Source of the DNA: Timema cristinae
Lineage: Eukaryota > Arthropoda > Insecta > Phasmatodea > Timematidae
NCBI GenBank assembly: GCA_039000515.1
Contig: JBCFYV010000012.1
Coordinates: 128,102,652-128,166,651 of the forward strand
Reading direction: 5' to 3'
Length of the DNA: 64,000 bases
Below, piece after piece: positions 23,341-34,145 of the stretch. Below the pieces are notes generated by a model. The model saw nothing but the letters and a program-made list of their open reading frames with translations. It ran no database searches and was not told the DNA's origin. Each line of letters begins with the position of its first letter. Position 1 is the first letter of the stretch. Made by a program: the position numbers and the translations under genes.

Positions 23341-24155
23341 AGGGACTCACTAAGCTACTTAACATTGACTGGTGTCCACACGGTCCATGATGTCAGACTC
23401 TCAACTGACTGGATTGGTGGTGTACTTGGAGGTCACTGTGTACGTTGTTTCCATTCGACCTATCACACATCCCATCTACCAACTAATGTCGGTGCACTTA
23501 CTCTACATGGTGACTGCACCCAAGTTGACGGAACTAGATACTTGTCTACAAGAACACGTTCATTCTTAACCTAAACAGTGAACAGAAGTGAGAGACAACA
23601 AACTGTGTCGCCCGGATGTTGTTGGTTGATAGCACAGGGCACTAATTATACTGGAAACATGGGATATAGGGGGGGGGGGATAATGTTCAGGAGTAGTAGC
23701 TACTAATGATAGCACATATCCTCAGAGTTGTCCCCGAGCTGCTAGAACTCTTGGTACCAACTAAACCATTCGTTCAATCGTCAAATTAAATGATGGTATC
23801 TGTATAAAACGTTATTATCGACTCTGTTTCCAAACCAATATCATCTGCCTATCACACGGATTGACCGAGGTCAGGGAGTTGGAATATCCGCCAAGAAAAC
23901 ATCGCTTCAACTATCTCCCAAACTATTAAAACCATGTCTGGTGCAAGAAAAGAAGATCTAGGGTTTTCAAACTATAGTTCCTACCGGGTCACTAGTACAG
24001 CTATAGCTAAATAATAATAGGGAGAGTCTGTTTTTAAGTTACAAAATATACTTTAATAATGCATCGCTTGACTTGAATGGCCACAAACCTATCCTAGGCA
24101 CATTTTAAGGAAGAGAACATATATGAGATATCTCACTTAATATGATATATTTTAT
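23341..24155. other. Unannotated intron 1 segment
   Basis: Unique sequence with a run of nine or ten G at about 23671. The open frames at 23365-23574 show no recognisable family. Confidence 0.4.
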
Positions 24156-24372
24156 CCACCGCGTCTTACTGAGTGTTCAGTTTGTACACCCTTTATAGGG
24201 TAGGGATGAGGAGGTATTTTAGAGGTGATATACCCCCATTTGACTGGAAGGAGAGTGGCAAACCATTTAGGAAAAACTACCCTCAATAGACTTGACAGGG
24301 GCTCAAACCCCTGATCTCCCCATCCAGTCTAACACGTGAGTAACGCCTTAGACCATTGGGTCACTGAAGCAA
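24156..24372 (-). mobile_element. tRNA-derived SINE copy, A and B boxes visible
   Basis: Read on the minus strand, the head is GCTTCAGTGACCCAATGGTC then TAAGGCG (A-box-like), followed by GATCAGGGGTTTGAGCCCC (B-box-like). The family middle comes next (CATTTAGG, TTTGACTGGAAGGAGAGTGG on the opposite strand) and then the tail-proximal CCGCGTCTTACT. It ends about 140 bp before the exon B acceptor. Confidence 0.72.
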
Positions 24373-24439
24373 GCTATAGCCTTAGTGTTATTTCCTAAAC
24401 GTCCCCAACAGAGTTCTAGTATACCCAGTCCTGTATCAT

Positions 24440-24505
24440 GAGTGTTGCTGTGTAGAGTGTGTTGCTGTGTAAAGTGTGTTGCTGTGTAATGAGTGTTGCT
24501 GTATC
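24440..24505 (+). repeat. ~18-bp tandem repeat abutting the exon B acceptor
   Basis: Four imperfect copies of a GAGTGTTGCTGTGTA-type unit run directly into the CACAG acceptor of AP-2 exon B. They replace what would normally be the polypyrimidine and branch-point region. Confidence 0.75.
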
Positions 24506-24515
24506 TGTTGCACAG

Positions 24516-24631
24516 GGCCAAGTCTAAAAATGGCGGTCGTCTGCTGAGAGAAAAGTTGGAGAAGATTGGCCTCAATCTGCGGCTGGCCGCAGGAAGGCAG
24601 CCAAGTCACATTGCTCACGTCGCTGGTTGAA
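24516..24631 (+). CDS. TfAP-2: TfAP-2 exon B (basic region/first helix), with apparent base losses
   Basis: The exon follows a CACAG acceptor and opens with RAKSKNGGR then LREKLEKIGLNL, the AP-2 basic region contacting DNA. The reading frame then breaks. AGRRKAA is read one base out, and VTLLTSLVE is shifted by one more. Each break is explained by one missing base, near 24580 and near 24603. A third base (a G) seems to be missing at the donor, where GAA-GTAGGA is seen and GAAG|GTAGGA is expected. Restoring three bases gives a 119-nt exon whose phases join exon A and exon C exactly; the observed length is 116 nt. Every other exon of the gene is intact, and the adjacent array is full of the same kind of small gaps, so sequencing or assembly error is more likely than pseudogenisation. 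Confidence 0.9.
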
Positions 24632-24639
24632 GTAGGACA

Positions 24640-25092
24640 CACTAGTCACGTATTGAGTGGGTAGCTGAGTCACACATATACTGAGTGGGTAGGCTGAGTC
24701 ACATATAGAGTGGGTAGGACAGAGTCACACACTATAATGAGTGGGTAGGACAGAGTCACACCTACTGAGGTAGAAGGTATTGAGTGGGTAGGACAGGAAT
24801 AGAGTGGGGCAAGTCACACACTATAGTGGTGAGTAGGTAGGACAAGTACACCTTATGAGTGGGTAGGACAGAGTCACACTATACTGAGGGTGGACATCAA
24901 CATATACTGAGTGGGTAGGACAGAGTCACACACTATACTGAGTGGGTAGGACAGAGTCACACACTATATGAGTGGGTAGGACAGAGTCACACACTATATG
25001 AGTGGGTAGGACAGAGTCACACACTATATGAGTGAGTAGGACAGAGTCACACACTATATTGAGTGGGTAGGACAGAGTCACACACTATATTG
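24640..25092 (+). repeat. ~29-bp minisatellite after the exon B donor, ragged first half
   Basis: The unit is approximately GAGTGGGTAGGACAGAGTCA then CACACTATA, about 15 copies. Copies before about 24900 have many missing bases; later copies are clean. The GTAGGACA inside each unit equals the first eight bases of the exon B intron (24632-24639), so the array may have arisen from the donor region. Confidence 0.92.
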
Positions 25093-25581
25093 AGCCATGT
25101 TTTATTGAGGATGTAATATATTACAACGTCTCACTGGTTACAGATATGTGGGACCAACACATATTAATATCAACTGCTTGGTATATTGTCCATGCCAACA
25201 CATCAGCTGGTCACTAACCTGCTTGATACCAGACCGAGGTCTGCAGGACGCGGTTGTTCTATATTTAAGTTAGTCTATAAGTCGTGTGCTGATATAATCA
25301 GTCAGCTCAGAAAGTGCTCGTTAAATACCTCAAAATATAATAATAATATTATTTAATAACCAACTTTGACAATAACGCTCTACCGCGGGGTTGGTTTTAA
25401 CTTGGAACAAATCCTCGACACTCTAAACATTGTAAGATCACAACTAAGCCTGTGTCGTACCGAGGGATGAGTCTGTACTCTATGCTTCATATGGTTTCGT
25501 ATCAACTGCAGGTGTGATTACTTCAACTCTCAATCACATCGTCCTAACTGACCGACGTTCATATATCTTCGTCCCGCTGAG
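25093..25581. other. Unannotated intron 2 segment
   Basis: Unique AT-rich sequence. Nothing recognised. Confidence 0.4.
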
Positions 25582-25667
25582 AGGTAGCAGTCTTACCTGC
25601 TTGGTTCCACTATGGTGCAGCTTATAAGATAGTCATAGTGTAACCAGTGAAGGTAAGACTGCTACCT
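25582..25667 (-). mobile_element. Solitary 86-bp palindromic MITE
   Basis: Perfect 17-bp terminal inverted repeats AGGTAGCAGTCTTACCT (25582-25598) and AGGTAAGACTGCTACCT (25651-25667) enclose a 52-bp body. Reverse-complemented, the body is clearly homologous to the 72-bp unit of the array at 994-1360 (GTGGAACCAAGCA, ACTATGACTATCTTA). Confidence 0.82.
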
Positions 25668-25959
25668 TGCAGGATTGACATCATGAGGGACTGTTGCGTG
25701 TGTTTGTCCTGCACTTGCTCAAAGGAACACTGGCCTTGTCTACAACACACCGGATATTTTATATCGCCTGTGCAGGTCACAGCACACCCGACACACCCGA
25801 CACACCGAACACACACCGACACACGAGCGATGTTCCCGAACTTGATTCTGTGCTGAAGTCAGTATTCTGTTCACAACTACTTTTCAGAAACATGCCACGG
25901 TTTTGTTGAGTTAAAACCTTGATTTGATTTTAGTATCACTCGGAAATATACTTACTGGT

Positions 25960-26158
25960 GTAACATATATACTTCTAACGCTAATGAGCTAGGGATGAGG
26001 AATGTACCCTCATTTGTTTGGAGGGAGAGTGGAAAACTATTATTGATGAAAAACCACCCTTGTCACACCCAATTGGGACTCGATCCCCGATCCAGCTGTC
26101 ATCGGGAGGCCAATATATTGCGATATTGACGCCTAAAACCATGCAGCCACCGAGGCAG
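25960..26158 (-). mobile_element. tRNA-derived SINE copy
   Basis: Family middle (AGGGATGAGGAATGTACCCT then GGAGGGAGAGTGGAAAAC), a reversed B-box (GGGACTCGATCCCCGATCC) and a reversed A-box region ending CCATGCAGCCACCGAGGCAG. Confidence 0.7.
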
Positions 26159-28245
26159 TTGTAGTGTTGAATTTTGCAGGGTGAAAAAACAAGTTGTAGA
26201 ATAAATTGTGGTCAGCGATTGCTTATTGAGGAGAAGTTTTATTAAGTTGTCAGTACTGTCAAATAACATCCAGTAGAGGCGGATGTTTGTATCTCCTGTA
26301 GTAGCGCCAATAAAATCACCTGATTTATTTATCGTTGTCATCGGCTCCACGTTATTACACACAAGGTAGGGCTTGGGCCGCTTTCCATTCCTCTGGAGCA
26401 GCCTCCGGGCAACGGAAGTCCTCCGAGGGGGGATTGACCTTTCTTTACCTCATTCAAACCTTAGGGGGAAAAAACTTCAAATTATTTCTCATTTACACTT
26501 TATTATTTGCTGCTTCGTATCAAATATTGATCAAGGTTACATCACTTAAAACAAATATATACGAAAAAAAAAACATTTTTTTTTGTCTGCCCATAAAAAT
26601 TCTTATTTGATAGTCAAATATTTAAAAGTCTTCTTCGTATATCATACAATGGGGATTTTGAAAATAATTAATTGGATAATTAAATTAGTTAAATTCCAAA
26701 GTAAGAATAAATTAAGATTATCTTACCAGCTTGTAACTAAATTTACCCTTTATTATAAATAATGTTGTACTAAAGTAATATAATTAATAGTTAATTAGGT
26801 GATACATTTATTATGCTTTCACTAACACTAATATATTTTTACCATTTACGGATTATAAGTTTTTATTAATTTAATAAGAGAATTTTCCTACTTCGGATCA
26901 TACATTTTCATTCTAATCAGTAGAAATGGTTTAGCGGCTATTGTACCTGACTCCAACTTATTGACATAGTGGTTACCTTACCTACCTCTAGGAAAATGCT
27001 GGTGCAGTTCCTCGTAGTCCTCACATTAATGTAAAATATACCCCAAATATCAATTTTGAATAAAATCATTGTGTATATTTAATAAAAATCAAATTTTTCA
27101 AAAGTTAAGTGATCACTAACGAATATTAAAATTGTGTGGGCTATATTTTAAAACCTATCGATAGGTACTCAATTTTGAACAAAATTGTTTAAAGTCATTT
27201 TCGAAATAATTCAAATTGTCAAAAATCACTCTTCGGTAAACTACCTAATATAAGGGTTAGGGTCAAATTAAAAATAACTTCCCAACATAGCCATAGCATA
27301 TTATAATATGAAAATATCAAATTTTAACAAAACCCATCAAATCGTTACAGACAGACAGACCAAATGGTAAATCCCACTTTTTGGGGTTCGGGAGTTCATA
27401 GAACATAAAGAGTCGTCACAATATCAAGGTAGAACATTTTCATGAAAACAATAATTTCTCCTGAGGATTTCCAAATTATCTTAACCTAAGTTGGCATACC
27501 AAATACCTTATAAATACTTAGTAATGTGTTCAACTATTTAGACTGAAGCACATATATTTATTAAAACACCCCCTGGGGTCAAAGAAGGCCTCTGTAGATA
27601 TTTGAGAGATATCAGCTTGTTTTTGGGTTTCTGATGGTTCGAGACTTCAACGCTGGTAAAGACGAGAAGCCCCTAATGAGTAGGCTTTCATTGACACACC
27701 CGTGTAATTCATTTATATCTCAATACATATCATATAACACATATATGATAATAAATCACTCTTCCTCCTAGAAGGTACTATTTTCAGTTCTTGGGCATAG
27801 CTCTGTCTCTCTCTACAGACAAACAGTGGATGGCGTAGTCTAACAAAGGGAAACTTCTAGAAGAAATAAACAATATTGTTAGGGGTGAGTTGCGAACAAC
27901 CCTTAGCTACGACTCGCTCATATATCAAGGTGGGATGTAGGGGACGGGAGATAAGATAAGTGTTTTTGCAGGTATTTCTAGAAACACATGTTATCTAAAG
28001 CCCCAAAGCTCACAGCAGATATCCAATTACTTATTGTCACCTTGGGAAGCAAACTAAGCGCTATGTTTGTGATGAAGCAATATTTGATTTATTTTGACAA
28101 CAAATGTTTTACTCTAAAAACTGCAAAAACCCTGGTTATTTCACTCATTCCCTACCTTAAGCTTTCATACGGGCAGGCATGTGTCGCTGTTTCAAGGTCA
28201 TATCTTATTTTAATTTAATTAACAGTATCCTCTTATGCTTCATAC
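26159..28245. other. AT-rich intron 2 segment with old repeats
   Basis: A SINE head plus partial middle can be read on the + strand at about 26925-27015. A CAGACAGACAGACC-terminated dispersed repeat ends near 27363. About 27995-28150 is a diverged copy of the foldback arm described at 17605-18000 (TTGACAACAAATGTTTTACT, AAAACCCTGGTTA). No gene recognised. Confidence 0.45.
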
Positions 28246-28562
28246 GGTAAAACATGTCACTGGTCAGTCGAGTACTCTGGTACAGTCAATGTCACTGGTC
28301 AGTCGAGTACTCTGGTACAGTATCGTGTAAAACATGTCACTGGTCAGTCGAGTACTCTGGTACAGTATCGTGTAAAACATGTCACTGGTCAGTCTAGTAC
28401 TCTGGTACAGTATCATGTAAAACATGTCACTGGTCAGTCGAGTACTCTGGTACAGTATCGTGTAAAACATGTCACTGGTCAGTCGAGTACTCTGGTACAG
28501 TATCATGTAAAACATGTCACTGGTCAGTCGAGTACTCTGGTACAGTATCGTGTAAAACATTG
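28246..28562 (+). repeat. 45-bp minisatellite, about 6.5 copies
   Basis: The unit is AAAACATGTCACTGGTCAGT then CGAGTACTCTGGTACAGTAT and CGTGT. Single-base variants are CGAG/CTAG and CGTG/CATG. The 15-codon period makes the minus-strand ORF 28264-28560. Confidence 0.95.
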
Positions 28563-28914
28563 TGAAGAGAGTGTGGCTGTATCAAGCAACGTACTTTATC
28601 TAATAACCGAGTACGGGAAATAAATTTATTTTTATTATTCATTTGATTAATCCTTGAATTAGATTAAAATATTCACCTAATAAGCCCGAGTAGTTCCAAA
28701 ATGTCACCCAACTTGGAGATACTACGATTGCACTTCAACTGGATTGTGTCAGATTTTGTTAAATTACTCCAAAACTTGTTAGCAATAATTTTGTTTCGTT
28801 TCACTTTACGAGCTTAGTATTTAAATAAAGGTGACCATCTGAGTGTTGGGACGGTGACCCAGGGGATTGCGGGAAACTTCTTCGAGAAGGAAACCAAATA
28901 TAGTAATGTTGATA
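28563..28914. other. Unannotated intron 2 segment
   Basis: AT-rich unique sequence; nothing recognised. Confidence 0.4.
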
Positions 28915-29123
28915 TCACCACGGTGCAATGTTTAAAACAATTCCTTCTTTGTGCATTAGGATAGATGGGGTATTGGTGAGTTCAATCTCCCGTTCTTCTT
29001 TCAGCCTGTTATTAACGTAATAACAGTCAGAGCAGAATAACACTCTACTAGGAATCTCACTTCCTGTTACCTTCTCGATGTCCTTCACAAAGCTACAGTA
29101 GTTGAGTGTTTGTAAGTGTCTCA
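28915..29123 (-). other. Unidentified ORF end, possibly a decayed coding fragment
   Basis: The minus-strand open frame 28915-29232 starts inside the neighbouring 62-bp array. Its last ~65 residues are non-repetitive and compositionally protein-like (for example VKDIEKVTGSEIPSRVLFCS, then CYYVNNRLKEEREIEL). I recognise no family. It could be a remnant of an unknown mobile element or chance. It has no clear own start. Confidence 0.2.
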
Positions 29124-29815
29124 ATGTCCTGACAAGGGGCTGCAGGTCCTCCCGAGGATGAAGACCACAACTAGCACAATGGTGGATGTCCTGACAAGGG
29201 GCTGCAGGTCCTCCCGAGGATGAAGACCACAACTAGCACAATGGTGGATGTCCTGACAAGGGGCTGCAGGTCCTCCCGAGGATGAAGACCACAACTAGCA
29301 CAATGGTGGATGTCCTGACACGGGGCTGCAGGTCCTCCCGAGGATGAAGACCACAACTAGCACAATGGTTGATGTCCTGACAAGGGGCTGCAGGTCCTCC
29401 CGAGGATGAAGACCACAACTAGCACAATGGTGGATGTCCTGACACGGGGCTGCAGGTCCTCCCGAGGATGAAGACCACAACTAGCACAATGGTTGATGTC
29501 CTGACAAGGGGCTGCAGGTCCTCCCGAGGATGAAGACCACAACTAGCACAATGGTGGATGTCCTGACACGGGGCTGCAGGTCCTCCCGAGGATGAAGACC
29601 ACAACTGCACAATGGTGGATGTCCTGACACGGGGCTGCAGGTCCTCCCGAGGATGAAGACCACAACTAGCACAATGGTGGATGTCCTGACACGGGGCTGC
29701 AGGTCCTCCCGAGGATGAAGACCACAACTAGCACAATGGTGGATGTCCTGACAAGGGGCTGCAGGTCCTCCCGAGGATGAAGACCACAACTAGCACAATG
29801 GTGGATGTCCTGACC
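29124..29815 (+). repeat. 62-bp minisatellite, about 11 copies
   Basis: The unit is GATGTCCTGACAAGGGGCTG then CAGGTCCTCCCGAGGATGAA and GACCACAACTAGCACAATGG TG. Copies are almost identical, with AAGGGG/ACGGGG and TGGTGG/TGGTTG variants and one base loss near 29607. The variant order suggests duplication of two- and three-unit blocks. Confidence 0.97.
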
Positions 29816-30133
29816 AGAAGTCTAAAGTCCTCGAGCGATGCCAGGACGGAGAAATGGACCAGTAAAGACCGCGGATAGTAGAATGTTAGGACAGCGCTGG
29901 CCTGAAGCAGGTCGGGCCACAGCCTCCGGGAAATGGACCACCTCGTCTGGGTTAATAGCTCGAGCTTCCGGTCACGTGGTACTCGCCTAGGGGCGGAATG
30001 GGCTTGGGTATCAGCGCCACAATATCAGTCGTCTGAAGTTGTCTGAAGTTGTCTGAAGATCCCCTGGTAGTTCTGCTCGAGATAAGAACACCATATCATG
30101 TATTTATTATTGGGAATTTTCTATGGTATTTTA
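29816..30133. other. Unannotated intron 2 segment
   Basis: GC-richer unique sequence with a triple GTCTGAAGTT near 30033-30060. No gene recognised. Confidence 0.35.
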
Positions 30134-30376
30134 TTATAAGCATCACGTCTTACTACACATTCGGGCTGTACACATATGAACTCATCTGGGCTAGAGATTA
30201 TGAAGGGTAAATATATATAAAGTGTACTCGCTTTTGTGTCGAGCGAGAGTGAAAACATATTTAGGAAAAAACATTCTCATTAAATATCTCCGGGATTCGA
30301 AACTCAGATCTTCCAGTCTCCATCAATACAGTCTTACACGAGACTGACGTCTTAGACAATGTGGCCACTGATGCGG
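30134..30376 (-). mobile_element. tRNA-derived SINE copy
   Basis: Tail-proximal CATCACGTCTTACTACACAT, the family middle (GTGTACTCGCTTTTGTGTCG, ATTTAGGAAAAAACA), a reversed B-box (GGGATTCGAAACTCAGATC), and a reversed head with ACTGACGTCTTAGACAATGT then GGCCACTGATGCGG. Confidence 0.72.
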
Positions 30377-30449
30377 TTTCGGAATTTAAATGTTACGGAT
30401 GCATTTATGTAAATTCAAGAGAATCCGCCTTGAAAGGCCGTTTCCGTGC

Positions 30450-30597
30450 ATCACGTCATACTGCCAGAATATTTACACCAAGGGACGAGAGAGTTAGAAA
30501 CAAAAATACACCCGGACTGTGTTCGAACTCTGGTCTGTAATTGTAAAACCTGACTATACGAGACTTGACGTTTGTCCACTGGTGCGGGTAGCATTCA
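30450..30597 (-). mobile_element. Diverged, shortened SINE copy
   Basis: Begins GCATCACGTCATACTG. It has a reversed B-box (GTTCGAACTCTGGTCTG) and a head ending ACGTTTGTCCACTGGTGCGG, but most of the middle is missing. Confidence 0.5.
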
Positions 30598-30651
30598 ATC
30601 TGAACTGACGTAAGATCGGCCAGAGTGAAGAGACAGATGGAGCCACTGTCA

Positions 30652-31525
30652 AGACGTTTGTTGGCCCAGAGCAAGCTGGGTCAGTCGATAGCAGAAACAG
30701 AGCAAGCTGGGTCAGTCGACAGCAGAAACAGAGCAAGTCGGGTCAGTCGACAGCAGAAACAGAGCAAGTCGGGTCAGTCGACAGCAGAAACAGAGCAAGC
30801 TGGGTCAGTCGACAGCAGAAACAGAGCAAGCGGGTCATTCGACAGCAGAAACAGAGCAAGCCGGGTCAGCCAACAGCAGAAACAGAGCAAGCCGGGTCAT
30901 TCGACAGCAGAAACAGAGCAAGCCGGGTCAGTCAACAGCAGAAACAGAGCAAGCCGGGTCATTCGACAGCAGAAACAGAGCAAGCGGGTCAGTCAACAGC
31001 AGAAACAGACGTTTGTTGGTGCAGAGCAAGCCGGGTCAGTCGACAGCAGAAACAGAGCAAGCCGGGTCAGTCAACAGCAGAAACAGAGCAAGCCGGGTCA
31101 GTCGACAGCAGAAACAGAGCAAGTCGGGTCAGTCAACAGCAGAAACAGAAACAAGCCGGGTCAGTCAACAGCAGAAACAGAGCAAGTTGGGTCAGTCAAC
31201 AGCAGAAACAGAGCAAGCTGGGTCAGTCGACAGCAGAAACAGAGCAAGCCGGGTCAGTCAACAGCAGAAACAGAGCAAGCCGGGTCAGTCAACAGCAGAA
31301 ACAGAGCAAGCCGGGTCAGTCAACAGCAGAAACAGAGCAAGCCGGGTCAGTCGACAGCAGAAACAGACGTTTGTTGTGCAGAGCAAGCCGGGTCAGTCGA
31401 CAGCAGAACAGAGCAAACCGGGTCAGTCAACAGCAGAAACAGAGCAAGCCGGGTCAGTCGACAGCAGAAACAGAGCAAGCCGGGTCAGTCGACAGCAGAA
31501 ACAAGCAAGCCGGGTCAGTCAACGT
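30652..31525 (+). repeat. 31-bp minisatellite, about 27 copies, with ~355-bp higher-order repeat
   Basis: The unit is CAGCAGAAACAGAGCAAGCC then GGGTCAGTCGA. The marker AGACGTTTGTTG occurs at 30652, 31007 and 31365 (intervals 355 and 358 bp), so the array expanded as larger blocks. The open frames 30625-31533 and 31013-31594 are periodicity artefacts. Confidence 0.97.
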
Positions 31526-31798
31526 CTCCCTGAGGATGTCCGAGATATGATCTCCGTCGACATGGTTTGGTTGCGGAGGCCGTGGGAACGCTAGCGCTTC
31601 CATGCGGAGCTTACCTGGACTGTGTGGGCGAAAGACGGATGTGATGGTCTCTGGACTACAGGACAACGTGACCTCTCTTCCGGTACGATCTTAGAGTAGT
31701 GGTATGGGGTCAAATCCCGGTAAACTCTCTCCTCTGCGCGTCTATTGGGGAAATAAACCACTGCGGTATTTTTTATTAGAGTGGCAATTATGAAGCAT
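31526..31798. other. Unannotated intron 2 segment
   Basis: Unique sequence. A B-box-like GGGGTCAAATCCCGG lies at 31707-31721, possibly a SINE head remnant. Nothing else recognised. Confidence 0.35.
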
Positions 31799-32392
31799 TA
31801 TTATTATTATTACTATTATTATTATGTGTTCTATCTTACGACAGGTCTATTCCTTTTGTCAGTGAGCTTATACCTCCAATGCACTCTCTCCTCTGCTCCT
31901 CCTTCAGCTCCTAGTATTTTCTTCTTTCCTTCATGTCATCCAATATTTGAATCCTCCTCCTTCCTAATCTCCTCTTTCCCTCAACCTTTCCTTCTATGAC
32001 GTCGTGCAGAAGACAATTCCTCTTAAGAGCCAGTTTGCTTTGTACCGATTTGAACTGCTCTACGTTTTCCAATTTCCAATTTTTATTTTCAGCAGGTCCT
32101 TATTTTTACTCCTCAGTGTTGAGCTGCATGCCATATCTCGACCCTGTCTCCACCAGCCGGTCCATCATTTCCTGCAACTCTTCTTTATTTCTGGCCAGCA
32201 ATGATAGAAAATGTGCGTATTTTATTCTGTCGGTGAGGCGTCCTCCTATCCTGAACTTGCCACATACCTCTCTGACTACCCGCTCTCCCCGCAAGTAGAA
32301 CAGACCGGGGGACAAACAGCTTCCTGCCTCTCTCCTCCTCTCTATCATTCATCCTCACCTTAGCTCGCTGTCCCAGGTACAGGTTTACAACC
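31799..32392 (-). mobile_element. LINE (RTE-like) 3' fragment with (TAA)n tail
   Basis: On the minus strand the translation resembles the C-terminal half of a non-LTR reverse transcriptase. From about 32385 it reads VVNLYLGQRAKVRM, then CLSPGLF, then KFRIGGRLTDRIKYAHF, where the catalytic YADD is replaced by YAHF. RNKEELQEMMDRLVETG and MQLNTEE follow. After stops it continues with the typical tail CLLHDVIEGKVEGKRRLGRR then LDDMKERRKY. The element ends in a TAA-type microsatellite at about 31799-31825. Stops and frameshifts make it inactive. Confidence 0.82.
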
Positions 32393-34145
32393 TTTAAAAA
32401 AGCCTAAGCTATATTAACATTTTATATCCTGTTCATGAAGAACTATCCCTTCAATTGTTTACATGTTTCTAAACATTTACCTTAATCTCAGAAACGAGAC
32501 ATTTCGCGGAAAACGTCTCTGAAGATGAGAACATTTCTCCTTTTCATCATTTTTACTTTTTTCTAGCCTCAAGGAGAAAATAAGTATTATGATCGTAAAA
32601 AAAATAATTGAGAATTCGATGTATGTTGACGTTTCGTGAACCCCTGAGCCCAAAGAAAGTGGTAGCACGCTCCATATGTTCGTCAGCCTAGCCATTTTAC
32701 TCCCGAGACTAGTATATAAATACGGTCCAGCCAATCCCCCATTCGACTGGAACTGCGTTGTATGATGGGAGGTTGGCTAACAATTGAGACTATTAGGCTA
32801 TTACTGCGGCCATTAGTCATAGGGGGCGATATCGAAACAACCAGTTTGCCAATTTTGTCGACAACCAAATTTTTCAAATATTCCCGTCATCGGGCGAACG
32901 CAATCAGATTGCATGCAATATTCGGATCACCCAATCGTCAGACTGTCCCGTGAATCCGAGTGCATTCGCTGACAATCTTCACAGTGAATATACGTCAGCA
33001 ACCGATCACAGGGCTGCCTATAGCTGACGGAAACAAGGGGGGGGGGGAGGAGACAATCGGGCGACAGCTAGATCGCTTCTATGTCATCTAGTAAATAGAG
33101 AGCACCCCAATCTCCCAGCAATTTCAGATCAATCACATTGCCAACATGGCTGACTCAATGTCACCTCGTGAATGGGCCCCTTAAGGAATGAATACTTATA
33201 TCGTATTGTTGAATTGTTGTGACCACCCTAGGCTTCTCCGCTAGCCTCGAGTAGGTACCTCTTGCTAATTGCTAGTTAGTTACATCCTGACCAGCGATCA
33301 GGGTGTAACAAAGACCACGAAGCTAGTGTTGTGTGAAAACCTCACTAAACGGCCAGTAGAATAAATCATTTATTGGTTCATATGTTCTTCTTTCTGTAGT
33401 GGATAGTAAATTAGTATTCTTTTGTCCCACCGCAAACACACACAGAGCGCCTCGATAATTCCATAGTGCACATTCTGGCCGGTAGAAAGAAGCACTTGCT
33501 CACGGAAGTATCTGGATCATTCCAAGTGAAGTTGGCATTGGTCAAATTACCATATGATTGCCATGTTTCGTGACAGCACTCAACTGTTTTGTTTTGCTTT
33601 CGTTTACTTGTTACACTCCTTGTGGTTGTACAAATATTAAATTATACAGTACGTTCGGGCGGGAAATGTATCGCCTCTTGAAATCCATTTCACGTTCTTT
33701 TTTATTTTAAAAGCTCTCTCTTTCTTCACAACTGATACTGTACACATCTCGAGGTTATCATATTCTATTATTATGGAGTTATGACCGGCCATTTTGTGGA
33801 AATGATTCATGTCATTTGCGCGTACGCGAGATATCGTTATTCTTTTGTTATATATTTTCCTAACATGTTTTCTTGGTGATTAGGGGCTTTGAGTTAGGGG
33901 TATTGAGGACGTAATATTACGGATAAATGGTTTCAAATAGTCCCATTAAAGGTCACAAAATACACGGAGAGATAATTTACACATTTGGTACGTGACGTTT
34001 CCTGTTATGTTTTAAGGTCTGGTCTCCTAGGTGATTTCACACGTGCAGACCCGTCATTGGTCACGGGAGCCGCGCGAAAAGTGCGCGCCTTGTTTGGAGG
34101 AGTGTGTTATATATTATTACATGTCCGTGAAATGATCGTTTCTTC
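32393..34145. other. Unannotated intron 2 segment
   Basis: Mostly unique, with a run of ten G near 33038-33047. Nothing identifiable as a gene or element. Confidence 0.4.

Noticed and set aside
24516..24631. AP-2 pseudogene interpretation
   Set aside because: The other four exons are intact, the phases agree, and losses are confined to one exon next to a noisy repeat. Retained only as the alternative in the finding on exon B.
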